Part shown: positions 28,370 to 37,039 of the stretch, one piece after another
How the letters are laid out: every line of letters starts with the position of its first letter
Position numbering within the stretch: the stretch's first letter is position 1
NCBI RefSeq assembly: GCF_007741475.1
Contig: NZ_CP036261.1
Coordinates: forward strand, 4,527,798 to 4,591,797
DNA from: Rosistilla ulvae
GTDB lineage: Bacteria; Planctomycetota; Planctomycetia; Pirellulales; Pirellulaceae
Direction of reading: 5' to 3'
DNA: 64,000 nucleotides
Notes under the pieces: model-generated
Databases searched by the model: none
What the model was told of the DNA's origin: nothing
What the model saw: the letters and a program-made list of their open reading frames with translations, nothing else
Position numbers and translations under genes: made by a program

Positions 28370-30832
28370 TCAGTCGTTCACGCGGTCGTGAGCATCCTTG
28401 ATCTGCTTTTGTTCGGCTGGAGTAAATTGGGTGGGGCCAAGCTTGATATGAAGCTGATCGATGGATCCGGTGAAATCAAACGGTAGGATATAATCCTTCG
28501 CATTGATCTCGGTCCGTGTATCCACTCCCACATCAAAGGTTTCATCCATCACCTGGATGAACGCGATTGAATTGGGTTGTTCGTGCGAATCTACAGCCAC
28601 TCCGTCCACCTTCAGAGTTCCGGCACCACCCTTTGCGATACCCGGACCATCATAGATATAGTCATAGACAAGAGTGTGCTTCCCTGCGGTGAGCGGTTCT
28701 TTTGCAGCCCATCTGTATTGCGCGAGCCCCAGCATGTTGTAACCGAAGACGGGGACACCTTTTAGAATGTAAAATCCCCATCCGCCAAACCGGCCTCCGG
28801 CAGTCACGATCATGCCGTTGCCACCGTCGTCCGGCACCGTCACTTCGGCTGTGATCGTGTAAGACCGTCCCAAGATATTTGCCGTGTTTGAGTCCGACAT
28901 CCCAGGATTCACACCTTGGTAAGTGAATTCGGTCTTGCCAACGGTCATGCTCGGTCTGGGCTCCATCGAACGAGCGAACTGACGGTTGTCCAGAGGAAAC
29001 ACATTGTATTTCTTGGCCTCCTGATCGAAGAGTGCCTGCATTTCCTTCAGCTTCTCCGGGTTTTCCGCGGCGAGGTCGTGGTTTTGAGAGAAATCATCAT
29101 TCAGGTTGTACAACTCCCATTTGTAATCTTCGATCGGAGGGAAGGCTGCATTCAAAATCCATGGTCCGTGAGGAGGCACCGTATTGGCGTACCAGCCTTC
29201 ACTGTAGATGCCACGATTTGAAATCATCTCAAAGTATTGAACCTTGCGCGCGGATGGCGCGTTCGCATTCTCCTTCTTAAAGGTGTATGCCATGCTGGTG
29301 CCTTGAATTGGCTTTTGCGCGATGCCGTTGATTTCCTCAGGTTGATTCACCCCGGCCGCTTCCATGATCGTGGGCATGATATCGATCATGTGGTGAAACT
29401 GGGTCCGGATCCCGCCGATATCGTCAATATGCCCTGGCCAGGAAATGGCCATCCCCTGACGAGTTCCTCCGAAATGGGATGCGACCTGCTTGGTGTATTT
29501 GAAGGGCGTGTCAAATGCCCAGGCCCATCCGACAGCCATGTGTGGATAGGTTTCCCGTGATCCCCAGACATCATAGAGCTTCAATTGGTCCGCTACGGGA
29601 ATATCGAGAATACCGTTGAACGACGCATGTTGGTTAGGCGTTCCCAAGAGTGTGCCCTCGGGACTGGTTCCATTGTCACCACAAATGTAGAAGATCAACG
29701 TATTGTCCAACTCGCCCAAGTCCTCGACCTGTTGGATCACACGGCCAATCTCATCATCGGTATAGGCGGCAAAAGCTGCGAACACCTCCGCCTGCCGCGC
29801 GAATAATTTCTTCTCATCGGATGAAAGCGATTCCCATTCGGGAAGGGCATCCGGCCAAGGTGTCAGTTGCGTGTTGGCGGGAATCAAACCCAATCGCTTT
29901 TGATTCGCAAAGATCTGTTCCCGCATCTTGTTCCACCCCATATCGAACTTCCCTTTGAACTTTTCAATCCATTCCGTGGGTGGCTGGTGAGGTGAATGGG
30001 TTCCGCCCGGTGCGTAATAGATAAAGAAGGGTTGGTCGGAATTCGCGGCCTGGAGCGCTTTCATCCTGGCAATCGCCTCATCCGCCAGATCGGTGGACAA
30101 GTTGTAATCGGGCTTCCCTCTCCACGGGAAAATTTGAGTGTGATCCTGGAAAAGGTAGGGCGTGTATTGGTCGGTTTCGCCACCTTGGAAGCCGTAGAAA
30201 TAATCAAACCCCATTCCTGAAGGCCATTGATCAAACGGCCCCGCCACGCTGTAGGCAAACGATGGTGTATTGTGGTTTTTCCCGAACCAGGATGTGGCAT
30301 ATCCATTCCCTTTCAGGATTTGACCGATCGTCCCGTTGTCCACGCCGATGATCGAGTCGTAACCCGGGTATCCGGTGGAAAGTTCGGTGATCACGCCAAA
30401 GCCTACCGAATGGTGGTTGCGCCCCGTGAGCAATGCCGCACGGGTGGGCGAACAGAGCGAGGTGGAGTTGAACTGCGTGTAACGCAATCCGTTGTTAGCC
30501 ACTCGGTCCAAGGCCGGCGTTGGAATCACACCGCCAAAGGTACCGGTGACACCAAAACCGGCGTCATCGGTCATGATCAACAAGACGTTGGGGGCTCCTT
30601 TTTTAGGGACGACGCGTGGTGGCCACCAGGTTTTTGAATCGGCGACCGTCGGTCCGGTTTTACCTTCGCCGGGTGGTTGCGGAGCCGGAAGCTGCTTGCC
30701 GCTGATGGTCGTCGTCGCAGCCGCGGATCCGGGCGTGCCGGTGGTTTGCAGCTGTGCCTGTAGGGCGGAACTGCTTGAAAGAAGAACTAAGAGCAGTAGG
30801 GCTCTTGAGGTTTCGCGTAATCGATGATTCAT
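28370..30832 (-). CDS. Secreted type I arylsulfatase with C-terminal accessory domain
   Basis: 820-aa exported sulfatase. Signal peptide around residues 10-26 (ALLLLVLLSSSSALQA). Catalytic core: metal-binding NVLLIMTDDAGFG (Asp89/Asp90) and the formylglycine site LCSPTRAALLTGRNHH with the Cys at about 127 (CxPxR). Further family residues are in GYATSWFGKNH, GGTHSPHQPP and ICGDNGTSPEG. After about residue 600 there is a beta-rich domain (NILGRSYTITAEVTVPDDGG) suggestive of carbohydrate binding. Activity requires a formylglycine-generating enzyme, not complete in this window. It hydrolyses sulfate esters outside the cytoplasm; substrate unknown. Embedded in the DUF1254 island. Confidence 0.9.
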   Translation of the reverse strand: MNHRLRETSRALLLLVLLSSSSALQAQLQTTGTPGSAAATTTISGKQLPAPQPPGEGKTGPTVADSKTWWPPRVVPKKGAPNVLLIMTDDAGFGVTGTFGGVIPTPALDRVANNGLRYTQFNSTSLCSPTRAALLTGRNHHSVGFGVITELSTGYPGYDSIIGVDNGTIGQILKGNGYATSWFGKNHNTPSFAYSVAGPFDQWPSGMGFDYFYGFQGGETDQYTPYLFQDHTQIFPWRGKPDYNLSTDLADEAIARMKALQAANSDQPFFIYYAPGGTHSPHQPPTEWIEKFKGKFDMGWNKMREQIFANQKRLGLIPANTQLTPWPDALPEWESLSSDEKKLFARQAEVFAAFAAYTDDEIGRVIQQVEDLGELDNTLIFYICGDNGTSPEGTLLGTPNQHASFNGILDIPVADQLKLYDVWGSRETYPHMAVGWAWAFDTPFKYTKQVASHFGGTRQGMAISWPGHIDDIGGIRTQFHHMIDIMPTIMEAAGVNQPEEINGIAQKPIQGTSMAYTFKKENANAPSARKVQYFEMISNRGIYSEGWYANTVPPHGPWILNAAFPPIEDYKWELYNLNDDFSQNHDLAAENPEKLKEMQALFDQEAKKYNVFPLDNRQFARSMEPRPSMTVGKTEFTYQGVNPGMSDSNTANILGRSYTITAEVTVPDDGGNGMIVTAGGRFGGWGFYILKGVPVFGYNMLGLAQYRWAAKEPLTAGKHTLVYDYIYDGPGIAKGGAGTLKVDGVAVDSHEQPNSIAFIQVMDETFDVGVDTRTEINAKDYILPFDFTGSIDQLHIKLGPTQFTPAEQKQIKDAHDRVND

Positions 30833-30942
30833 GAATTTGAGTGAAGTTGAGGGTTCGATGATTGAGAGGGAAGTGGGAATATCGCTGCTGAACGCTTGGA
30901 CCAACGCGTATGCTTAGGCCAATGGAATTCAATTGCGAAGTT

Positions 30943-31079
30943 CTATTTGATCGCTTCCTCGACCTCCTCATCGATCTCTGCGGGAAGGCTGCGATCGCCG
31001 ATTGGCCTGTTTAGCAATTTGTTCTCGCTCGGACGCCCGATCTTGTCGATCCATCGTTCCTGCGGTCCGCCCACGTACC
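30943..31079 (-). pseudogene. 3' remnant of a DUF1254 type A gene
   Basis: The last 44 or so codons of a minus frame ending at 30943 align with the C-terminus of the adjacent gene at 31193. PQERWIDKIGRP matches PLEPRINKTWRP, LLNRPIGD matches LVNKPVGE, and EIDEEVEEAIK matches EIEEKLEKAIK. Upstream of this the similarity stops abruptly at GC-rich unrelated sequence. So this is the leftover tail of an eighth family member, lost by deletion. Not expected to make a functional product. Confidence 0.75.
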
Positions 31080-31143
31080 TATCGCGATGCTTCTGTCGCG
31101 GCGCGTCACCCGAGGGCCCCGGCTTGTGAGAGGCAAAAAAAAA

Positions 31144-31173
31144 CGCGGATCGACTCGTGAGAGCCAATCCGCG
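31144..31173 (-). terminator. Hairpin downstream of DUF1254 gene at 31193
   Basis: 7-bp stem CGCGGAT / ATCCGCG (31144-31150, 31167-31173), 20 nt past the stop codon. On the minus strand it is followed by TTTTTTTTTGCC (the complement of GGCAAAAAAAAAC at about 31132-31144), a genuine T-run. This is the best intrinsic terminator in the island. Confidence 0.75.
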
Positions 31174-31192
31174 AGGGTTCATAACAGTAGGC

Positions 31193-32764
31193 CTATTTAA
31201 TCGCCTTCTCGAGCTTCTCTTCGATCTCCTCGATCAGGCCGCCTTCGCCGACCGGCTTGTTCACCAGTTCGACCTCTCCAGGCCGCCAGGTCTTGTTGAT
31301 CCTTGGTTCAAGTGGGCCGTACATGCGAAGGATACAGAACCAGCTTTTTCCAGGGTTGGTGGCAAGCCAGTTGCCTTCCTTGCCCTCGGGGGCCTTCGGT
31401 GCGAAATAGACGTCGTAGGAGCCGTCCTCATTCTTCTCGATTCCCTTGTCCAGGCTGCCGACGGTGGGGAACAGCTGGCTGGTCTGCAGCTGGCAACGGG
31501 TCTGGGTGTCGTAGAGAGTGACGGCCCAGAAGTTGTTGACTGGCACGTTCGGTGGCAGGTGCAGCTTGTAGGTCTTCGAACCATCAAATGGCTGTTCGTT
31601 TTGATCCAGGAATGCCAATGCGTAGTCGGAGCCGGCTCCGACATGAGGCGTTGCCATAGCGGGAGTCACGCCGCCGGCGTTGTAGTAGAACAGCACCCGC
31701 GCATCGAGGCCCATGATTCCGTCAGCTTCGAACGATGTGTTCTTATTCGCGTAAGCCGTCACCCACTGGCTCTTCGTATCGGGATAGAACTTCACTCCAT
31801 CGATCCGCGGATCGTAGGTGATCGAGCGTCCTGCGGCATTGCCGAGCGTTGCCGCTTCGATGAGCAGCTTCTTCATCCGCTCATCGGGATTGAACGGCTT
31901 GCCTTTGACGATGCCGATCGCCGCCATGTACCCACGCACTTCCGGGTTGACCGCATCGATCGGCTCGGCCTGGACGATGTTGTTCAAGATCTCGAAATAC
32001 TCCAGGTTGCTCGGGAAGATCGTGCTGAACGTGCGACCCGACATGTTGACGAGTTCCGTCGGCGCTGGATTGGCGGCATCTTTCAACGGATAGACCTTGA
32101 GTCCAGTCTTGAAATTCTCGACCGCCGCTTTGAGACCATTCTTCACCGAGCCCCGCAGGAACAGAAAGTTCCGGTTCGTCAGCGGCTTCAGGATGAAATA
32201 TCCGTCTGGGATTTCCCCGGTGTAGCCAGGCGGAATCAGAAGGTATTTGCCTCCCTTTCCTTTGTCTGGCCCCGTGACACCCATGTTGCCGACGAAGCGT
32301 TGCCAAGCATCGTCAAGGAATCCCAGCATGCCGGGTGGAATCTCGATGACGGTCGGGCCATCTTTCGCAAGATCGGTGGGAGCGTAGGCATACATCGTGG
32401 AGGTATTTGATGTGATCACCGGCGTGCGGGAATCCATCATCTGTTCCCAGATGGCGATCTTGTTTGGGGCGTCGGCCCCCTGTTCCGCCATGCCGGCAAG
32501 GACGCTATAGATCGAGACCGCCCCGACATTGTCGAGGTAAACCCCGAGAGCGCGCGAGCGGGTCAGGTAGTCATAGACAAGGTCGTTGGTGTTGCCGATC
32601 GGCACGCCATCGAAGTATTTCAGTTCACCGGCGACCGTCTGGACTTTGGCCGGGATCGATGCCGCTTTTGTTTTTGCAGCTTCACGGGCAGGATCGTCTT
32701 GTCCGTACGCTGTTCCCACGGCGAGCGTTGCGGTGAGCGTGAGGGTGATGATGTTGAGTTTCAT
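31193..32764 (-). CDS. Secreted DUF1254/DUF1214 protein, type A (copy 3)
   Basis: 523-aa exported protein. Signal peptide MKLNIITLTLTATLAVGTAYG. It has VAGELKYFDGVPIGNTNDLV, TSNTSTMYAYAPTDL (Ser replaces the Asp of the TGNTDTVY motif), GGKYLLIPPGYTGEIPDGYF, FWAVTLYDTQTRCQLQTSQ and TWRPGEVELVN, then a C-terminal Glu/Lys extension ending EEKLEKAIK not seen in copies 1 and 2. The decayed remnant next to it shares this extension, so the two were once tandem copies. Function unknown. Confidence 0.87.
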   Translation of the reverse strand: MKLNIITLTLTATLAVGTAYGQDDPAREAAKTKAASIPAKVQTVAGELKYFDGVPIGNTNDLVYDYLTRSRALGVYLDNVGAVSIYSVLAGMAEQGADAPNKIAIWEQMMDSRTPVITSNTSTMYAYAPTDLAKDGPTVIEIPPGMLGFLDDAWQRFVGNMGVTGPDKGKGGKYLLIPPGYTGEIPDGYFILKPLTNRNFLFLRGSVKNGLKAAVENFKTGLKVYPLKDAANPAPTELVNMSGRTFSTIFPSNLEYFEILNNIVQAEPIDAVNPEVRGYMAAIGIVKGKPFNPDERMKKLLIEAATLGNAAGRSITYDPRIDGVKFYPDTKSQWVTAYANKNTSFEADGIMGLDARVLFYYNAGGVTPAMATPHVGAGSDYALAFLDQNEQPFDGSKTYKLHLPPNVPVNNFWAVTLYDTQTRCQLQTSQLFPTVGSLDKGIEKNEDGSYDVYFAPKAPEGKEGNWLATNPGKSWFCILRMYGPLEPRINKTWRPGEVELVNKPVGEGGLIEEIEEKLEKAIK

Positions 32765-32843
32765 GGAATCCAGTGTGTTGAGAGTCGTGAGAAGGTGACC
32801 TGTGAAGGTCTAGCCGATTTCATTCTTTTGCAAGTAAATGGAA

Positions 32844-33875
32844 TCACTTGTTTCGTTTGGTCGGCGGGCCCGGGAACGTCCAGCTGCCGTCGATGATCGC
32901 TTGGCTCGGTTCATACATGCGGACGGCGTAGTTCCAGCCTTCCATGATCGGAAGACAGTTCTCGGTCGTATCGGGATCTCCGCCGAAGCGGATGGTGTAG
33001 GAACCATCGCTGTTTGGCTTGGCGGTCAGGCTATTGAGACTGTAGGCGTTGTACTTGTTCTGTTGGAAATAGCCCGCTTCGTTGTAGAGGCTGATCGACC
33101 AAAAGCCTTTGACGGGAACATCCTTGACAACGATTTCATATTCGCCTACCGGCAGGTTCGGTTGGACGTTGATGTACTGAGCCGCCTTGTCCGGCAGGCC
33201 GCCCCAAGCCGATGCGGTGCCGATCATGAAGTGAACCGGGTTGACTTCGGCTTTGGAACCAAATGTCTGGGTGTATCGCTTCAGCCCCTTTGCCAATTCA
33301 AGGATCGCGTCGAGAGTCGCCTTGTAGCTGGTTTTGTCGTAGTTCGGCAGAACAAACGGTTGGTCCGATCCGGCATCGATCTGAATCTTGTCCTGCAGCT
33401 TGTGGGCGATCGCCAGATCGGAAGGATCTTCCGGGTTCGCTAGGGTACGAATCACGACGCCGACGTAAGGCGTCTGAAACTTCTCCAACGTCAATTCATG
33501 TGAGCCACCGCCGTAATAGACATCGTTCACATACCCGTCATTATTGATGACCATCAACGACATGTAACGCTTGCCGCTATCGGGAAGCGTTACCGTCGCA
33601 CCTTTGGAAATGTTGATCACGCCGATACTGTAAAGCGTATCGCGGTTCATTCGAATCACATTTTGCTTGTCGATTGGCGTCGGCGTCCGGTTGCTGTGAA
33701 CCTGGTTGATGCCCGACATCTTGAGGATTCCTTCAAACTCAAAGTCGGTCTGCGCTTTGTTAAAGTTATCGACATTGACAACGATTGGTGCGGCAGCATC
33801 GGATTGCGCGTTGGCGGTCGCCGCGGTGAGTGCGCCGGCAAGAGTTAATGTGATGGCGAAGATGTTTGTTTTCAT
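32844..33875 (-). CDS. Secreted short DUF1254/DUF1214 protein, type C
   Basis: 343-aa exported protein, about 120-170 residues shorter than its neighbours. Signal peptide MKTNIFAITLTLAGALTAAT cut near ANAQS. It keeps RMNRDTLYSIGVINI (counterpart of the TPNSDTPYS motif), GKRYMSLMVINNDGYVNDVY, FWSISLYNEAGYFQQNKYNA and a closing DGSWTFPGPP. The start ATG 33875 yields the signal peptide; other in-frame ATGs lie a few codons upstream. It is a distinct, compact branch of the family between a type A and a type B gene. Confidence 0.85.
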   Translation of the reverse strand: MKTNIFAITLTLAGALTAATANAQSDAAAPIVVNVDNFNKAQTDFEFEGILKMSGINQVHSNRTPTPIDKQNVIRMNRDTLYSIGVINISKGATVTLPDSGKRYMSLMVINNDGYVNDVYYGGGSHELTLEKFQTPYVGVVIRTLANPEDPSDLAIAHKLQDKIQIDAGSDQPFVLPNYDKTSYKATLDAILELAKGLKRYTQTFGSKAEVNPVHFMIGTASAWGGLPDKAAQYINVQPNLPVGEYEIVVKDVPVKGFWSISLYNEAGYFQQNKYNAYSLNSLTAKPNSDGSYTIRFGGDPDTTENCLPIMEGWNYAVRMYEPSQAIIDGSWTFPGPPTKRNK

Positions 33876-33923
33876 GGTCATTGGATGGATTGAGTTTTGC
33901 ATTGTCATGGGTTGCTTAAGTGA

Positions 33924-33952
33924 GCGGGTTGGACTGGAAATGTCCGGCCCGC
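33924..33952 (-). terminator. Hairpin downstream of DUF1254 gene at 33975
   Basis: 11-bp stem GCGGGTTGGAC / GTCCGGCCCGC (33924-33934, 33942-33952), with two positions that would pair as G-U on one strand. It starts 22 nt past the stop codon. Place and sequence resemble the hairpins at 23003 and 24642. Confidence 0.5.
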
Positions 33953-33974
33953 CTGGATCAGAATCAAAAGGCGA

Positions 33975-35417
33975 TCACTTCGCCTTCACGATGCCTGGTG
34001 GCTTCCAACTGCCTTTGCCGGGCGGAAGGACCGACGGAGCTTCGGTCGTTGGCCAGTAGAGCCGCATCACCAAATAGACTGTGTCATTTGGTGCCGGTAA
34101 CCAGTTGGCTTCCAGATCGCCGCCGGGATTGTTTTTTTGGATGTACAGGGTGAGAGATCCATCGTCTCCCTTCTTCATGTTCGGAATCATCGGTGAATTG
34201 ATCAGGTAGCGGTTAATCGGGTTCTCGATCAGATACTGGGACTTGCCGTCGTACATCGTCACCGACCAAAACGCATTCACCGGCGGGTATTGCCCTGCAG
34301 GGAAGGTGATCGTGTAGTTGTTCTTGCTGCAATCGAGCGTCTCACCATTGCCATCCACGCGAGTCAGCGGGTAGACGGCCTCGGCGGCGCTGTTGCCATA
34401 AAGTCCGGCCTTGGCGGTGCCGGAGCGCATCAGCCAGTCGCCGTTGTAGTGAGCTTCGTCCCCCGGCAGCGACCCGATCTGCCAACCATTGACGTTGGTC
34501 ATACCGGAAGCCAGGTAGGTGCTGATCTTTTCGTCCCCCGCCTTCATCCCATCGATGATCGCATTTTTGTGCTCTGGCGAAAGTTCTTTCATCTCGAATG
34601 TTTTGTTCGGGCCGATGCCGATCGTCGCAAGCTTGGTGCGGATCTCCTTGTCCATCTTCGTCTCGGGAACATATTGAAGCGCCGCATCCAGATAGCTCCA
34701 GAAGTTCTCCTTGATACCGGCGGTGGTCGCCGGAATGAAGTCGATCGCCGGGGCGGCCTCAGGTGCGGGTTGTTTAAGGAAGGCGGAAAGCGGTTCCACC
34801 TTGTAGCCATCCTGGACCTTGATCACGTTTGGCATGTCTGCGGGATCGAACAACTGGGTCCGATACGCGACCAGCGAGAAGGGCGTGGTGGAGGTGAAGA
34901 CTTCGTTGATGCCTTCGGGCTTTTCGCCTTTCCAATCGGGACCGACGACCATGTAGCTGCCGGCATCGTTGCCGGTGGCACGGCTGCCAATGTAGCCGTA
35001 GTTGTAGGTATTTCCGTCGCACATCATGACGGCGTAATAGCGTTCCTTCTCGACAGCCGGGACGGTCAGCACGATCGGCTCGGCTCGCAGATCGAGCCAT
35101 GTGAAGGAGTAGGGCGTGTCGCTGTTGGGTGTGATAACCGCGGTGTCCTTGTAGGTGTAAACACGCGGCTCGTTCTTCAACTGGTTGAACGGGGCCTTGA
35201 ACTGGCTGCCCCCTTTGTCGACAGCGTATTCATACATCACGGCATAATTCATCACTATCGGCAGCCCGTATATGAACCCTTGCTCGGCGAGCGCTTTCGT
35301 TTCCGTAGGAGAAGGAACCGTCGGCGCGTCAGCCGCGCCGACGTCGTGTCGCCCACTTGCGATGAATGTGACCGCGACGGCAGTGACAGCCGCGTAGGCG
35401 ATCGAATAGGTTTTCAT
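33975..35417 (-). CDS. Secreted DUF1254/DUF1214 protein, type B (copy 2)
   Basis: 480-aa exported protein. Signal peptide begins MKTYSIAYAAVTAVAVTFIA. DUF1254 features are EQGFIYGLPIVMNYAVMYEY, ITPNSDTPYSFTWLDLRAEP and YIGSRATGNDAGSYMVVGP. DUF1214 has FWSVTMYDGKSQYLIENPIN and RYLINSPMIPNMKKGDDG, and it closes MRLYWPTTEAPSVLPPGKGS. It is the paralog of the 24695 gene in the other half of the island. Function unknown. Confidence 0.88.
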   Translation of the reverse strand: MKTYSIAYAAVTAVAVTFIASGRHDVGAADAPTVPSPTETKALAEQGFIYGLPIVMNYAVMYEYAVDKGGSQFKAPFNQLKNEPRVYTYKDTAVITPNSDTPYSFTWLDLRAEPIVLTVPAVEKERYYAVMMCDGNTYNYGYIGSRATGNDAGSYMVVGPDWKGEKPEGINEVFTSTTPFSLVAYRTQLFDPADMPNVIKVQDGYKVEPLSAFLKQPAPEAAPAIDFIPATTAGIKENFWSYLDAALQYVPETKMDKEIRTKLATIGIGPNKTFEMKELSPEHKNAIIDGMKAGDEKISTYLASGMTNVNGWQIGSLPGDEAHYNGDWLMRSGTAKAGLYGNSAAEAVYPLTRVDGNGETLDCSKNNYTITFPAGQYPPVNAFWSVTMYDGKSQYLIENPINRYLINSPMIPNMKKGDDGSLTLYIQKNNPGGDLEANWLPAPNDTVYLVMRLYWPTTEAPSVLPPGKGSWKPPGIVKAK

Positions 35418-35472
35418 GGGATTCGCTATCGGGACTAAAGGGTGAAAAGGCTGTATTTGATTCTCAATCGAG

Positions 35473-35488
35473 GGCGTTTGGCAACGCC
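35473..35488 (-). terminator. Small hairpin downstream of DUF1254 gene at 35522
   Basis: 6-bp stem GGCGTT-TGGC-AACGCC (35473-35478, 35483-35488), 33 nt past the stop codon of the 35522 gene. Weak on its own, but it fits the pattern of a hairpin after most genes of the island. Confidence 0.35.
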
Positions 35489-35521
35489 GCGGTTTGCGTG
35501 TTCAAAAATCGAACCGCCGAA

Positions 35522-37039
35522 CTATTCGACGAGCTCAATCTCTCCAGGCCGCCAGGTCTTTTCGATCCATGCTTCCAGCGGACCGTACATCCTCAAAATC
35601 GTGAACCAACTCTTGCCGGGGATGGTTTCGAGCCAATTGCTCTCCTTGCCTACAGGAGCTTTCGGACCGAAATAGACATCGTAGGAACCGTCTTCGTTTT
35701 TCTGGAAGCCTTCGCTCTGGCTGCCGACGGTCGGAAAGGTCTGGCTGGTTTGCAGCAGTGACCGCGTCTGCGTGTCGTAAATCGTGACCGCCCAGAAATT
35801 GTTGATTGGCACATTGGGCGGCAGGTGAAGCTTGTACGTTTTCGCGCCGTCGAACGCATTTTTGTCGGCGTCCAAATATGCCAAGGCATAGTCGGATCCT
35901 GCTCCGGCGTGGCTGGTCGCCATCGCGGGCGTGACGCCGGTCGCGTTGAAGTAGAACAGCGGTCGTGCATCTAGCCCCATCGCGCCGTCCGCCTCGAACG
36001 ACGTGTTCTTGTTGGCGTATGCCGTTGTCCAGGCGCTGTTCGTGTCGGGGTAGATGAAGACGCCGTCGATACGCGGTTGGTAGGTGATCGCACGCGCGGT
36101 GGCGTTGCCGAGCGTGGCAGCTTCGTTCAATAGCTTTTTCATCCGGTCATCGGGTTCAAAAGGTTTCCCCTTGACGATCCCAATCGCCGCCAATTGGCCT
36201 CGCATCTCCGGTCCGATGGCATCGATCGGCTCGGCCTGGACCAATTCGTTGAGGTCTTCAAAGAAGCTGATGTCGCGAGAGACGATCGTGCTGTAACTGG
36301 TGCCGGAAAAGTTAATGAACTCGGTGGCGGGAGGATCGTCCGCTTTGGCGAGTGGATAGATCCGCAGCTTCGACTTGATGTTCTCCACCGCAGGTTTCAG
36401 CCCCTTCGCGATCGATCCGCGCAGAAACATCAGGTTGTTGTAGGTCGGAAGCTTGACGATGAAAAAGCCCTCGGGGTCGGCGCCGGTGTAGTCCGGGGGA
36501 AGCAGCAAATATTTGCCCCCCTTGCCTCGGTCCGGACCGATCACGCCAAGGTTTTCGACGAAGCGAAACCAGGCGTCGTCCAGGAACCCCAACATGCCCG
36601 GCGGAAGCTCGACCACCAACGGTCCGTCGGTCTTCAGATCGAGATAGGTGAGGGCGTATAGAGTCGAGGTGTTCCCCGTGAGGTAGAGTGACTCCGGTTT
36701 CAGCAGCTGCTCGGTAATCGTGACCTTGTTGGAAGCGTCCGCACCGATCCCTGCATTTCCTTTCCACATCGCATTTAACGACGCGGCACCCTGGTTGTTG
36801 AGGTAGACCTCGACAGCCCGCATCCGGTCGAGGTTGTCGTACAGTTTGTCGATGGTGGCGTTGTTGGGAACGCCGTCAAAAAACTCCAGCTTGCCGATCG
36901 GCGTCTCGACCGAGTCGGGCATGCCGATCGCTCGCAGCATTTCTTGAGAGACTTGAGCCAACGCGGAACCACTGCCGGCTGAGGCCATTGCGCCGAGAAT
37001 GGCGAATGTCCGAAGCCCTCGACCAAAAGAAAATTTCAT
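35522..37039 (-). CDS. Secreted DUF1254/DUF1214 protein, type A (copy 4)
   Basis: 505-aa exported protein, first gene of the minus-strand island. Signal peptide MKFSFGRGLRTFAILGAMAS cut near GSALAQ. It has GKLEFFDGVPNNATIDKLYD, TGNTSTLYALTYLDL (Ser at the motif Asp), GGKYLLLPPDYTGADPEGFF, FWAVTIYDTQTRSLLQTSQ and TWRPGEIELVE. It lacks the EEKLEKAIK tail of copy 3. No Shine-Dalgarno is obvious; the leader is AT-rich. Function unknown. Confidence 0.87.
   Translation of the reverse strand: MKFSFGRGLRTFAILGAMASAGSGSALAQVSQEMLRAIGMPDSVETPIGKLEFFDGVPNNATIDKLYDNLDRMRAVEVYLNNQGAASLNAMWKGNAGIGADASNKVTITEQLLKPESLYLTGNTSTLYALTYLDLKTDGPLVVELPPGMLGFLDDAWFRFVENLGVIGPDRGKGGKYLLLPPDYTGADPEGFFIVKLPTYNNLMFLRGSIAKGLKPAVENIKSKLRIYPLAKADDPPATEFINFSGTSYSTIVSRDISFFEDLNELVQAEPIDAIGPEMRGQLAAIGIVKGKPFEPDDRMKKLLNEAATLGNATARAITYQPRIDGVFIYPDTNSAWTTAYANKNTSFEADGAMGLDARPLFYFNATGVTPAMATSHAGAGSDYALAYLDADKNAFDGAKTYKLHLPPNVPINNFWAVTIYDTQTRSLLQTSQTFPTVGSQSEGFQKNEDGSYDVYFGPKAPVGKESNWLETIPGKSWFTILRMYGPLEAWIEKTWRPGEIELVE

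Larger units (their letters stand above)
30833..31192. other. Spacer holding a decayed DUF1254 end
   Basis: 360 bp between the sulfatase start and the next DUF1254 stop. It has no intact gene, but carries the remnant at 30943-31079 and the hairpin at 31144-31173. Confidence 0.65.
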
